Program-made: the position numbers and the translations under genes | Assembly: GCA_940671915.1 (NCBI GenBank) | Contig: CALNVZ010003434.1 | Location: forward strand, 10,880,043 to 10,944,042 | Direction of reading: 5' to 3' | DNA from: Paracentrotus lividus | Lineage: Eukaryota > Echinodermata > Echinoidea > Camarodonta > Echinidae | Length of the DNA: 64,000 nt | The notes under the pieces: generated by a model | Told to the model about the DNA's origin: nothing | Seen by the model: only the letters and a program-made list of their open reading frames with translations | Databases searched by the model: none | Shown: piece after piece, positions 45,541 to 57,510 of the stretch | Layout of the letters: every line of letters begins with the position of its first letter | Numbering within the stretch: the first letter of the stretch is position 1

Positions 45541-47362
45541 GTCCTAATAACGAGAAACACAGACAAATATATTAGTTATAGTGAAACATATAAACGGGTG
45601 CACAAAGAGACAATATAGGTTTTAAATATAAATACAATCCAGTATGAAGATTCAGAGAGAAAGGCATCCTCAAGAAAATGTGGTTGAACATTTTGGCGGG
45701 AAAATGTCTCCTCCTTTCCACCACTACAAAATGAAATGCCCGATGATCATCAGTCGTCAAATGCATTATCTTGATTGCTTGGACTGCGGAGTGATGAAGC
45801 GCGTAGTAAATAGATGAGCATTTAGTATAGTCATGATGTCACAACGAATTGAATCAGAATGCCTTCATATTAGAGCATATACATGCACAGTTTACCTCTT
45901 ACTGGGTTTCCGACTGGTCCGCTGTGAGATCTTACGGTGTAAAATCATTTCATACGTAAATTGAATGGACAATTTACTCTTTCTTTATGAATATTATCAG
46001 TTCATACATGTCATATGTGAGGGTTTTTTTGTGTGTGTGTGTTTTTTTCATTTACCAAAGATAAAAATTATCGTAATTCATGATTATCAGATTATACAAA
46101 GAAAGAAACATGAGAAATTATAAACTAAAAGGAAGCGAAATTGGTAAAAGTCTCTTTGTGATTAAGTTCGAATTTCAAGAATAATTTTTTAAAAAGCAAA
46201 ATATGGAATTATGAGTATAACTTAGCAGTAGTTTTTCTTTTATTTCCTACTTTTGAAGAGCTGGTGAATGGTTTTTAAGCGATTACGCCATAGCACCCCT
46301 GTGGAATATCTCCTCGACAGTTTCCCAAACAAGAATGCACATTTCTTGTGGGCGTCGTCCTATATCATGTACCAATGGAATTATAACAAATAGTTAAGCT
46401 ACTCTTTAAAACATTCATACTAATGGATATTGTTTCCTACTTCGCTTTAGTGTTTTCCATCAATTTATCTTGAGGATCTTAAGCATCTCTAATATTTTGA
46501 ATTGTATATCTTACAAGTCTCAATGGACTCAAATGAGTGAAGTCATATAATTTTGGTTATTTCCTGTTGTGTTCAATTCATTTTTGTGATGATTTTTTAT
46601 GATGAATACGTCCATATTGGTGGTATAATTGACATACTCATGATCACTTTTCAAATTGCTATTGAGCAAGTTCCCTAGCGAAGTATAAAGATTGCAATTT
46701 GAACACCGCTTGAGGGCGTTTGATAAAATAAAACCGTCAAATTTTATTCAGCTTTAAAATATGTGAAAAAACTAATTTCTAAGCATATTTTTTGTTAAAC
46801 GTGGGAGGTTCAATAATCCGTCAAACCTTTTTATGTGTCAACGATTAGATGCTGCAAAGTGATTCACATGATTTTCATTTACATGATTAATACGTTAAGA
46901 TTATTTGTATTGTGTATTTGTAAAGGAAATAAATATTAATTGAAATGAAATTAAATGAAATCATTATTACTAACCGCTGTACATTATTTTGAATGTCAAA
47001 GAGATTCTTACAGTTTTTCCATAGGCTAAAAAGACTTAGACTCGTACGAAGAAAATACATTTTACTTAAATCATGTATCCAAAGTTCTTTTTTAAAACAT
47101 TATATTGAATATAGAAATATTTGAAATCTCCTTCATCTGTTCATGTTAGTACTGCTCTTACTTTGTCAGATTCATTGTTTTGCTGCAATTATTTGAATTT
47201 TGTCAACGTACACTCGTGATGCACAATGTGGTAACTCAGTATATTTCGCTCCTTTCGAATGAGTTGAAATAGTTATGATTTCATATTACTCAAAATAAGT
47301 AATAATGTAAAAAGGGACGAGAAGTGCCAGAATATTTCCTAATCTGTACACTGCGTTGTTGT
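45541..47362. other. Non-coding, no gene seen
   Basis: AT-rich, low in repeats apart from a short GT run near 46,030. No supported gene, RNA or element. Confidence 0.55.
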
Positions 47363-47600
47363 AATGCTACAGTCAAACAGACACTTACGTTGAGTTACGT
47401 CCGGGTTGCGTCCAAAAATTATTTTCTTTTCTGCGCATCCTAACGGATGCCTTCCCGTCATAGTCAGCAGTGGAAATAGTGATAATATCGTTCATCCAAT
47501 GAAACAAAGAAAAATATAAGAAATTATAGAATATAAGATGAAATAAGGATAAAACAACAAAAACGTAACTATACGTAAGTGTCTGTGTGACTGTAGCATT
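47363..47600. mobile_element. 236-bp MITE, copy 2
   Basis: Same family as 39,328-39,563, collinear over its whole length with scattered substitutions. Termini read TGCTACAGTCAAACAGACAC and (right, reverse-complemented) TGCTACAGTCACACAGACAC. No clear target duplication. Both copies have the same orientation relative to the window and lack coding capacity. Confidence 0.87.
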
Positions 47601-48183
47601 AAACATGAGTGCATCCGTGTACGGTTTTGCAAATGGCGATATTCAGACATAAATATCTTCGTGATAACATCATATTTTTGAAGGAAAACCCTCTACATTT
47701 TTGGCTGTTAAATCATCCCTCTAAACATTACTATACCATACAAAGATGACAAATCAACAATATTTTACTAATTCTTCTTCCACAAAGTTATTCACGCCCT
47801 TTAAGAATAGGGAAGTCTCTTTGCTATTAATTATGATACAAGTCACAATGCGGTCATGCCCTCCCCTCTGTGGGCCCGGGGCTCCAAGTTTATATAAGAA
47901 ATGAAATTGCCCTTGAACCATAATGACGGGCTTTTAATTAATCCAACCCTTTTTTACCCGGGCTCACTATCTGGGTCTAAACAGCCTATGGGGACGCGTT
48001 TATCGACTGGCGACAGATTCACGAGTCCTGTATACAGATCATCATGCTTTCTTCAATACTGCTTTATCATCAATCTGAATAAACCATATCACTCACTTGC
48101 TTTTTATTTTGAGATTCTAGTTTAGGTTTAGATATCGAACATTTTTGAAATGTTCGTAAAAAAGATGGTATACAGTGAAGGCT

Positions 48184-48214
<31 letters not shown>

Positions 48215-49138
48215 TTAAAATGGAAGCTTTTACCACCCCTACCAAAATTTCCCCTGTACAAATTTCGTTTCCATTTCCCCTTCTTTGTGGCATGTGTAAC
48301 TATCAGAATATTGGTTTTTATAACTTAATCATATAATGTTTTATTAATGAAAATGAACATGCTTATAATGTATCTTAAATGAATGAATATATCTACAAAC
48401 GATTCACAATCAAAATATACTTGCCCCACTCTGTTTGTGCAAATCAGTAGCAAATTTAATCCTTGTTAATAAACATTGTATTGCTTTGGTGTAAAATGTT
48501 TGTGAATAAAAAGAAAGTAATTGAATTGCAATACGTAAAACCGATACACACGTTATTGTATTTGCATTGAAATAATTCATTCTAATAAAAAGGGAAATAT
48601 TATGATGCCCAAACTTTATCGGTCTATACAAAAATAATTGACGTCATATTGGTGTCCTTTTAATTACGTTTCATGTATTAAAACATGATAGGCGTACCAA
48701 TTTTTTTTTTTTTTTTTTAAATAAGGCTTGTCACATAATGTTAACCAAATAGTTTCACCAGAAATCCTTCAAAAGACATAGCAATTGTCATAACATAAAT
48801 GCAAACTGACTTTTTTTAATCACATCATATCGTATGGATGGTTATTTCCTAAAACAAATGATACTGATTGACTTGCTGCATCTCAACCAAACATGCGATT
48901 GTTTCGACGTATCTTTTGTTTTACTGATATCATTGTTCAGACATCAGTGAGTTTATCAAAATTGACGGCTCAAATCTTTCCGACGCGTAGAGGATATATG
49001 CGAGGCAGATTATACGTATAATTCCTCAAATCATGTTTCACGTTTCATCTCATCCCTTACATGCTGTATGGTAAAAATGAAAAAAAGATATTATGCCCAT
49101 CAAAGATTTTCGGATATTTTCACGATTTGGGTCATCTA
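47601..49138. other. Non-coding, poly-A and poly-T runs
   Basis: AT-rich with A-runs near 48,190 and T-runs near 48,702. Nothing else recognised. Confidence 0.55.
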
Positions 49139-50035
49139 CAGTGTGTCCCACAAAAAAATGCTAATGGCACTTTAGATGGATATAATATTAAAATTATAAT
49201 ATTATATTAATTTTAACTCTACACCGGTAAACTACCATTCATTTCCTGCAAATGGATGAAATTTTATGTGATATGGTTCAAGAATCCCAAAGATATGAGC
49301 ATTTTTTCATTAACCATCGGGAAACCTCTCAATCCAAGTTTGTATTGAGTAGTACCGGATGTGTCGAATAAAAGAAACCCAAGTTTGATCCTTAATAATT
49401 TGCAAAATATTTCGGTAGTGATTATGAATTTTATATCACTGTAAAGTGCAACTCATTACCATTCTAACGATATGTCTCTCAGCTCACAAATACCACGCAT
49501 CGCTGAACACCATTGTTCTGAAAATGTATTGCAAAATTGTGAGTGTTCACTTTCGTGCTCCTTGAGATGAGTTATTCAAAATACTTTGAGGAAACCCAAC
49601 TTTGATCATCAATAAGCGTGAAAGTGAAGCACTCACAATTTTACAAGACTTTTTTAGAACAATGAGGTTCAGCGATGCGTAATATTGGTGAGCTGAGGGA
49701 CATATCATTAGAATGGTAATGAGTTGCACTTTACAGTGATATAAACTTCATAAATACTACTGAAATATTTTGCAAAGTATTAATGATCAAACTTGGGTTT
49801 CTTTTATTCGACACATCCGGTACTATTCAATACAAACTTGGATGGAGATGTTTCCTGATGGTTAATGAAAAAATGCTCACATCTTTGGGATTCTTGGACC
49901 ATATCACATAAAATGTCATCCAGGTGTAGAAAACGAATGGTAGTTTACGGATGTAGAGATATAAACAATATAGTTTTGTAATTTTAATATTATACCCATC
50001 TAAAGTGCCATTAGCATTTTTTGTTGGACACACTG
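49139..50035. mobile_element. 897-bp palindromic mariner-like MITE
   Basis: CAGTGTGTCCCACAAAAAAA at the left end and its counterpart at the right (reverse-complemented CAGTGTGTCCAACAAAAAAT) are flanked by TA on both sides (49,137-49,138 and 50,036-50,037), as for Tc1/mariner targets. Inverted similarity runs through nearly the whole element, about 430 bp per arm around a centre near 49,575. Examples are CTAATGGCACTTTAGATGG, ATTCGACACATCCGGTAC and TGAGTTGCACTTTACAGTGA with their partners. Arms differ by substitutions and small gaps. No transposase frame, so it is a large fold-back derivative. Confidence 0.9.
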
Positions 50036-50121
50036 TATATCTTCAGGAATGTAGAATTGTGCATTATCATTGTTCTGCTACTACTATACGTATTTCCTAA
50101 ATCTGGAAGGTTTATGTTACA

Positions 50122-50293
50122 GGGCTGTGTTTCACCAACTCGTTCGTAAGGTATGAAGGACTTTACGAACGACTGGTGATCAGCTCTCGTGCTGAACGAT
50201 GAAACATGGTAATTGGTAAAGCATCCAAGAACTTGTGCCAGTCGTTCAAAAAGTCAATCGTAACTTTAAGAATGACTTGGTGAAACACCCCTC
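50122..50293. mobile_element. 172-bp MITE with TGTTTCACCAA termini
   Basis: Left end GGGCTGTGTTTCACCAACTC, right end (reverse-complemented) AGGGGTGTTTCACCAAGTCA. The interior has CGTTCGTAAGG, TTACGAACGACTGG, GTCGTTCAA and TCGTAACTTTAAG, the same TTACGAACG theme as the element at 42,161. No coding capacity. Confidence 0.82.
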
Positions 50294-51140
50294 AGTTCCC
50301 TGTTTTGGTCGCACATGTGACTATGAATGGTCCTTTATATCCCAGTTAAAAATAAAATCTTAGTAACAAATGCATTGCCCTTTCAAGTAACATGCATCGG
50401 CATTTGAATGGCGTGACTCGAGTTCTATAGTTCCTTGTGGACATAGGGAAATTTGAAGTTGGCAAATCAATCCAAGTCACTTCGTGCATTGGCTTGCACG
50501 CCGACAGGCGTGACCAAACTGGATCCAGGATTTAGGTTAACTAGAACAGCGTTCAAATATACAATCATGGGTTTGTAAACATGCTCCCCCGCCCCTTCCC
50601 CCACTCCCACACCCAAACCCACACCCACACACACGACAAGAAGTCCGAAGGTGTAAGCTAATATTTGCTTGATCAGTCGCCGTCAAACCGTACACCTTGG
50701 TAGTCTAGATCGTGAGTAGAATTTGGTATTTGACAGATCTTACAACTTGTCAAAAAGGAGGAGGAGGGTAGGAGAATGTCATTCTCAAGATTCGTGGAAA
50801 AAGGAAATACCGAGGAAATGAAAAAGGAGTAAGAATTCCAAGGAAATGAGAAATTTGGAGAGAGATAGAGAAAGAGAGAGAGAGGGGGGTGAGATGAAGG
50901 AGAGAAATAAAAAGGTAGAGACAATTATCTTTGGATAGATGAATTAAACAGAGGAAAGAAAGAGCATGTGAGAGAGAGAGAGAGAGAGAGAAGAGAAAGA
51001 GAGAGAGAAAGAAAGAAAGAGATGGAAAAGAGAAAATATGACGGAGATGTAATAAAGATTAAGAGGGAATTGAAGGAAGAGAGGGGGGTGAAAGAGAGAC
51101 ACCGTCAAAAAAAAAGGTGTACATATTCCAAATGGCGTTA
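50294..51140. repeat. Non-coding with GA-rich purine tracts
   Basis: 50,590-50,640 is a CCCACACC-rich patch. 50,855-51,095 is a series of GA tracts including G-runs. No gene seen. Confidence 0.7.
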
Positions 51141-51142
51141 GT

Positions 51143-51215
51143 CATGTTATTGCCGTGGCAGGTGTCGATCCTGTGATCGACACCCACCGCGACTTGTCCA
51201 CTAGACCACAACACA
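51143..51215 (-). repeat. tRNA-like sequence (SINE or tRNA pseudogene)
   Basis: On the minus strand TGTGGTCTAGTGGACAAGTC (51,191-51,210) matches a pol III A box, and GGATCGACACC (near 51,162-51,172) fits the B box GGWTCGANNCC. A perfect 10-bp hairpin GGTGTCGATC-CTGT-GATCGACACC covers 51,161-51,184. Anticodon-arm geometry is not normal, so this is not called as a functional tRNA. It is probably the head of a tRNA-derived SINE. Confidence 0.55.
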
Positions 51216-51248
51216 ATGTACAATCCTATTAAACTCTAATACTAATAA

Positions 51249-51731
51249 TGGTATCTCACTTGCCATGAGACGAGTTTGAAAAGGGTTCGAGATTAGCTTG
51301 AGACGGGTTTGAGACTAGTCGTTAAGAATTCTCGGAGACGTCTTCTGAGTCTCTGCGACATCTCATGAGTCGCGGATATTCGAACATGAAAATTATTTAT
51401 AATTATATCTGTAAGATTTTTTTTCCCGTCATGGAGACGTCGAGGAGATGTCTCGGTGACCTTTCGGTATCTTTGAGACGTCTCCGAAAAGTGATATTTC
51501 ACCTTAAAGCAACTGTCACAGGACCTCGCATGACCTCACGTATCGACGTTGTACAAGTAACTTGATGCACCTGTACAAGTGGAAGAATCGATCGATTGAT
51601 TTCTGAAAGCGAGAAGGCTACATGATAGTGCTCCTAATAGAGACTCATCAGACTGTTCAAAACCGTCTCAAATCCGTCTCAAATCCGTCAGAAACTAGTC
51701 TCAAATCCGTCTCATGGAAAGTGAGCCACCA
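51249..51731. mobile_element. Fold-back element with GAGACG/CGTCTC motifs
   Basis: The left arm (GGTATCTCACTTGCCATGAG, then ACGAGTTTGA and GACTAG) mirrors the right arm (reverse-complemented GGTGGCTCACTTTCCATGAG, then ACGGATTTGAGACTAG). The motif GAGACG or CGTCTC recurs more than ten times, for example TGAGACGTCTCC and CGTCTCAAATCCGTCTC. Coding capacity is absent. Confidence 0.75.
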
Positions 51732-51893
51732 CCTTAAAGCAACTGTCACAGGAGCAGAATGTCGCATGACCTCACAATGGGAGGCTGTGCATCGACGTTG
51801 TACACGTAACTTGATGCACCTGTACAAGTGGAAGAATCGATCGATTGATTCTTGAAAGCGAGAAGGCTACATGATAGTGCTCCTCATAGAGTT
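51501..51893. repeat. Two-copy direct repeat, 230-bp period
   Basis: ACCTTAAAGCAACTGTCACA starts copies at 51,501 and 51,731. Both run through CTTGATGCACCTGTACAAGT, GGAAGAATCGATCGATTGAT and AGCGAGAAGGCTACATGATA. Copy 2 has about 17 extra bases near 51,760-51,785. The repeat overlaps the right arm of the GAGACG fold-back, so fold-back arm and flanking DNA were duplicated together. Confidence 0.88.
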
Positions 51894-53088
51894 ACTGATC
51901 ATACTGTACAATGTTATGGAGAGGAGACCCCACATGTTCTCGTGTTTCAGGTATGAATATCAAAATCCATGTAGTTACCGTTCATTAACAACTGTGGTGA
52001 TATTTATAAATATGAATATGAATGGGACAGTATATAAAAGAGCTTTTTCAATTCAGTTCGGTTCCCTCAGTTTCCCTCTCTCATCACGTAAATCCCTTTA
52101 CACTCTGCTCAAATTTTAAATATTCCACGTCGACAAAAGTGTTACCAACCATAAAGTACATGCATGGAACAATATAGCAAAAACATTAACAATGCAATAA
52201 GAGACCTACATTTCAATGCATTAATGAAGAAACAAGCAATTCTATTTCCTAAAAAATTTTAAGTACGTGCATAATATTTAAGGCAAAGGGTGGAAAGGAT
52301 ATGGGGGCAGGCGTACGCCCCCTATTTTCGAGGAAACCACTTCGTTGAATGTACATGTAAATTTCACCCCCCCCCCCCCAGCCTTCTCGCATTTCAAGTC
52401 CTGGATCCGCCGTTGATAAAGCCGTTTTCATGGTCAACGTTCTATCCTCATCATCCTAGCATCAAATCGCTACAACCTCTCATAATCTTTGACCCAAATC
52501 CCAATAATGGCTCATTCAACATCCCCAATTTCTTTCCCACTGATGTCCTTTGAGTGGACAAATCACCATAATACTCTCCACATCCCGCCCTCCTGCCCAG
52601 GCCTCTACTGTGACATGATGTAACACACCAATGCATCACCAATACTTCTGATAGATGCCATGCGATTCAAGTTACCAATGGCGATCATGCAGAGACGCTG
52701 TAGAGGCGAGGCGGTGATCAAACGCTGATAATGTGGAAGTCTCCATCTTTTGAAGGACGAATCGTCGAAAAAGAAACGATCTGGTGATTGATGACATCAT
52801 AACTCAAACTAAAATGGATCCTCTATTTTTGTGGTCGACCCTTCTTTCTCCAAACCTTCTCACTCTGGGTTATCTCTCGTATTCCTTGCTGTAGGTTGAC
52901 AAATCGAAGCACTTTGTCCAAGGGAACAACTTTTGATAAATGTCAGGAAATGGGTGGTGATGGTGAGACAATCAAGGACATGATAAATCGATTTCGGAGG
53001 ATTTTTTTCTTTTAAGAGATGGCCTTTTCCTTAAATACCATTGACCACGCACCGGGTCAGTGAGGAAAATTTGCGTATGATACGGCCA
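51894..53088. other. Non-coding; fragment of the CAGTGGCGGATCCAGG family
   Basis: CCTGGATCCGCCGTTG at 52,400-52,415 matches the right end of the MITE at 33,811, preceded by GGGGGCAGGCGTACGCCCCC and a run of about 15 C. A matching left end was not found. The rest is ordinary non-coding sequence. Confidence 0.55.
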
Positions 53089-53151
53089 AAAATAGTTATG
53101 TCCAAACTACAAATAAAATTTTCTTATTTGTAGTTTGGACATAACTATTTT
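53089..53151. repeat. Perfect 28-bp hairpin, 7-nt loop
   Basis: 53,089-53,116 (AAAATAGTTATGTCCAAACT, then ACAAATAA) is exactly complementary to 53,124-53,151 across the loop AATTTTC. No target duplication or known termini are visible. It could be a tiny transposon remnant, a cruciform-forming site or, less likely, a small-RNA precursor. Confidence 0.92.
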
Positions 53152-54464
53152 ATTTGGATGAGAGTAAAGAACATTTTTTTTTACTATTGTGTATACCTTT
53201 TCATTAACATTAAGTATCGTCTGTAATATCACCAATTTATTACCTCTGGTATGTTTCAAATATTAATACAGAAGAAAGTGTTGGAAAATTGGCTAGGTGT
53301 CGCCCTCTGTCGTTAGTGTTATGACAAAACAAAAACAAAAAAGAAAGAAAGAAACAGACTAGCAGCAAATAAGTTATCATGGTTATTGGCACAAGTAAAT
53401 AATAGCATTATGAGACAATGTGCCCTAATAATTTTAGGTATAGAGCGTGAAGTATACCCCATTTAAATATTGCTTTAAAAGATTATACCGCTTCTCCACA
53501 CAACAATCAATTTTTGTATGCCGAATCTATATGATGGCACAGATGAGTCGGATGTCTTGATTTTGTTTCAAATTGTGAAATTTTTAATGATACTGTGTGA
53601 TTTGATGTTCATACATGTGTCTAACACACATTCAGGCGCAATCCACAACTTTCATTCAGTAGTCCGGAGAATGTAATTGACCTAAAACCAACACCGTTCG
53701 TAAACTGTGTCTTACATCGGAACTAGCCCGGGGTGGTCGTCGAATCGAAGGAACAAGAAAACGAACAATGTTACACGTTTCTCTTTTACCAGCTGGGGAT
53801 GAATTCATAGACAAACACAAGTCCCATTTACTAAATACATAATCCTTTGACTCCATTGGTGCGTGTGTGCTAAGAGTCAATGTTCCGTAAAGACAGAAAA
53901 TTGACAGAGGACATGCAGTTACTCATGTTAGATTGAGAATGACTAAATCGATGGGCGATCCGCACTTCCATACTCTTTAGTTTTGTCACCCAATGCAGAG
54001 TGGGTGGGCATGGTGTAATGAAGCATCTTTAATAGACCAATGCCTTGTAACATAAAAGAAACACGATAAATCTTACGATCGATTGTAACTGTTAGTGCAC
54101 AGTTTACCATAAACTTAAATTCATATCTTTTCTATTACAAAATCTCACTAGATTAACAGTAGTGTTTTATAGAACATCATATATTTATTTAAGTAAGATT
54201 AAATGTCATTAGATTTTTATGAAATTAGATAGGTTTTTGTGCATGTAAGAGCAAACTGCATTAATCCAACATATACCACACTAGCTTTCCTGATTTCCAT
54301 GTGTAGTAAAGTACAAAGTACGGTTTAGGTTGAACTTCAGGACATTTTTTTTTAAGTCACAAGAATAAGAATGATATTAACGAATGAATATCTATGCCTG
54401 GTTCGCACTATCATCGATATCATTTTCAAAACTGAGATAGGCCCATTATGCCTATCCAGACTCC
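53152..54464. other. Non-coding, no gene seen
   Basis: AT-rich sequence with no recognised element. Short frames such as 53656-53880 (minus) lack a domain. Confidence 0.55.
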
Positions 54465-54590
54465 TGGACAGTCACCCCGGAGAAGCACCCTCCAGGAAAA
54501 TCATCCCTAACGACAACTACCTCTAGGAAAAATATCACCATGACAATTATTTCTCGGACACACACTCCCTTGGACAACTATTTCCCAAAA
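54465..54590. repeat. Degenerate minisatellite, GGACAACTA(C/T)TTC type
   Basis: Words CTCCTGGACAGTCACCCC, CCAGGAAAATCATCCCTAAC, GACAACTACCTCTAGGAAAA, ATGACAATTATTTCTCGGAC and CCTTGGACAACTATTTCCC follow one another at about 20-25 bp, a decayed tandem array. Confidence 0.6.
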
Positions 54591-54865
54591 TCAGCCCTTA
54601 AAACAAAAAATAACACAGAATTACCTTTGCGTGAATGGGAAATTGGTTATCCATTTGAAATCGGTCTATTCAGGTGTATCTGAGGTCATATAGTCGCCTT
54701 CTTCCAGTGCCTTAATTGTCTTGTGATCATGAAACACGTGGCCATTTTACACTCTAAAAAATGAAGGGTGAAATAGATTCTATTCTTGGTCAATGTGCGC
54801 CACGTATGAATTAAATTAGCCCGGAATGTGTGTATGGTCCCATCGACGTATCACTTTGAACCTTC

Positions 54866-56395
54866 TTTTTATGCCTCCGCCACCGAAGGTGGTGCCGGAG
54901 GCATTATGTTTTCGGGTTGTCCGTCCGTCCGTACGTCCGTCCGTCCGTCCGTAACGTCCGTCCGTTACGTCCCGTGCCCGTTTTCGTTCTCGCGATAACT
55001 TAAGAACCGTTTGACGGATCACTTTCAACTTGATCATGATGCATATTGGTAGGGACAATGATCTGATTAGACTTTGGGGTCATTAGGTCAAAGGTCAAAG
55101 GTCACAGAGGTCATTTTATGCATGAAAATGGCTCGTTCTCGCCATAACTTAAAAACCGTTTGACGGGTCAACTTCAAAACTTGGGTAATGTGTGCCTATG
55201 GGAGGGGCAATGAACTGATTAGATTTTAGGGTCATGAGTCAAAGTCAAAGGTCACAGATGTCGTTGTATACATGAAAATGGTTCGTTCTCGCAATAACTT
55301 AAGAACGGTTTGACGGGTCAACTTCAAACTTGGATCATGTATGCATATGGTAGGGACAATGAACTGGATTAGAATTTGGGGTCATGAGGTCAAAGGTCAC
55401 AGGTCATTGTGTACATGGAAAATGGCTCGTTCTTGCCATAACTTAAGAACCGTTTGAGGGATAAACTTGAAACTTGGGTCATATGTGCATATATGAGGGT
55501 CAATAAACTTTATTAGATTTTGGGTCATGAGGTCAAAGTCACAGGTCATTGTGTACGTGAAAATGGCTCTCGTTCTTGCGATAACTTAAGAACCGTTTGA
55601 GGGATCAACTCTTCAAACTTGGATCATATTTACATATGGGAGGGACAATGAACTTATCAGATTTTGGGGTCATGAGGTCAAAGGTCAGAGAGTCATTGTG
55701 TACATGAAAATGGCTTGTTCTCGCAATAAACTTAAAAACCGTTTGACGGATCAATTTCAAACTTGGGTCATATGTGCATATGGACGGACAATAAACTGAT
55801 TAGAATTTAGAGTCATGAGGTCAAAGTCAAAGGCCACGAGGACATTGTGTACGTGAAAATGGCTTGTTCTTGCCATAACTTAAGAACAGTTTGATGGATG
55901 AACATCAAACTTGGGTCATGTGTGCATATGGTAGGGACAATGAATATATTATATTTTGAGGTCATGAAGTCAAAGGTCAAGGGTCACATACGTCATTGTA
56001 TACATGAAAATGGCAGTTCTTGCTGTAACTTCTGAACCGTTTTATGGATCAACTTCAAACTTGGGTCATGTGGGAGGAAAGATGAACTGATTAGATTTTT
56101 TAGGTAGGACATCAAAGTGCACTGGTTATTTATGTAAATGACTCGTTTGTGCAATTTCTGAAGGACCTTTGACAGATCAACTTAAACATGTTTATCCTTT
56201 TTATTACATCAGTAGCCATCCTTCCTGAGTTGGAAATAATTCTGATGATACAACTTTAATAGATTTGGGGTCAATATCTCCAAAGAAGTCATGGTATAAT
56301 GGATGTAAAATACTCAACATGCGCATGCCTTTTTTTTCCGATGTGGCAATACGGAGGCATGCCTTCCGACCGTGCGCGGTCGAAGATTCATCTAG
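54866..56395 (+). mobile_element. Pearl/Helentron-like non-autonomous element
   Basis: In order: a hairpin ATGCCTCCGCCACC with its partner GGTGG...CGGAGGCAT (54,871-54,904), a (GTCC)n microsatellite (54,919-54,970), about nine tandem units, and a unique right end. The right end carries the hairpin CGACCG-TGCG-CGGTCG (56,367-56,382) followed by 9 bp and then CTAG (56,392-56,395). A short terminal hairpin just before CTRR is the 3' signature of Helitrons, and a tandem core with an ACGG/CCGT microsatellite is the plan of 'pearl' elements described in bivalves and sea urchin. The CGGAGGCAT word is present at both ends. No Rep/helicase coding sequence, so non-autonomous. The exact left boundary is uncertain. 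Confidence 0.75.
54985..56200. repeat. About 146-bp tandem core of the pearl-like element
   Basis: The AACTTAAGAACCGTTTGACG word and variants recur near 54,997, 55,146, 55,296, 55,441, 55,583, 55,729, 55,877, 56,027 and, very diverged, 56,150. Each unit also has a GGTCATGAGGTCAAAGGTCA word, ACATGAAAATGGCTCGTTCT and CAACTTCAAACTTGGGTCAT. The ATGAGGTCAAAGGTCA phrase happens to be a direct repeat of AGGTCA with one-base spacing, like a nuclear-receptor DR1 site. Confidence 0.92.
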
Positions 56396-56773
56396 TTGTT
56401 ACTGTTAGAGAGTGTGTGTCACTTATCAATATGGAATGTAAATTTGATGAGAACTAAAGTTAATTTCCCATTCCATTCTACAACATTTTTTTAAATCCTC
56501 TTTTCCATCTCGTGTGAGGGTCCATTCTCATGATGATCATGATAAGGGTTGGGCTCCACACAATCTGAGAGAGAGACTTGTCTGGCAGTGAGGAATGACC
56601 CATGTTTGCACAGGGTAGAAATCACAAGGGGGTAAAGTAAGTCACCTGCATGTGATTGGAACCCACACCTGGTGCTATCATTGGGAAGTGGGTGAAGGAC
56701 CATGGATATAATGCCCGCCTTTTACACTCATCAAGTCATCCATGTATAATTTCCACCATAGCGGAAGAATCTT

Positions 56774-56813
<40 letters not shown>

Positions 56814-57167
56814 GGTAGCTTTTTGACCGTAACTTGTGATATAAAACGGTGTCGCATTCATTATCAGCACGTAGCTAAGTTGTATCATTTGGAATCCACA
56901 AACATCCATGATATCGTAAAATAAATGAATGAATAAATAAATAAAAAGATAAATCCATGACGTCGGAAAATTAAACATGCAAAATACATTTGCTTTGATC
57001 TTCTATTTCTTGTATCAAGAATTATCATGTTTTTCTTTTTGAGGGTACAAAGAAAAAACAAGACAAAGAAACAAAAAGAGGAAAACGTCATCGATGCTTA
57101 GATTCATTCAGGCCTTGCCAATAAAATTGTTTAATATATTGTATTTAACCCATATATATGATATTTA
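56396..57167. other. Non-coding with a CT microsatellite
   Basis: A clean CT run lies at 56,773-56,812. 56,920-56,945 holds an AAATGAATGAATAAATAAAT run. No gene seen. Confidence 0.6.
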
Positions 57168-57262
57168 CAGTAGCGGATCCTGGCGGGGGCGCAGGGGGCA
57201 CACCCCCTATAATTTGAAAACCACTCATTGACAGTGCAGTAGAACGATTTTATGAATCGGGA
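57168..57262. mobile_element. Truncated copy of the CAGTGGCGGATCCAGG MITE
   Basis: CAGTAGCGGATCCTGG, then GGGGCGCAGGGGGCACACCC and TATAATTTGAAAACCACTCA followed by TTGACAGT, are collinear with 33,811-33,890. Homology fades after about 57,262 and the right terminus is missing. Confidence 0.8.
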
Positions 57263-57427
57263 CGGTGTAAAATAATTTTGGGAGTAAGTTCATATCTACG
57301 CCTGATTTCGTTCACGTTCCACAGCATATTGTATGGTCTTGCCCGCAGTTTCGAGGTGTATCTTTTGTTTTCACCCCCTTCTTTTTTTAATTCATCAATT
57401 GCTTAAACTGTTGGATCTGCCCCTCTC

Positions 57428-57463
57428 TCTTCTTCTTCTTTTCCTTCTTCTTCTTCTTCTTTT

Positions 57464-57510
<47 letters not shown>

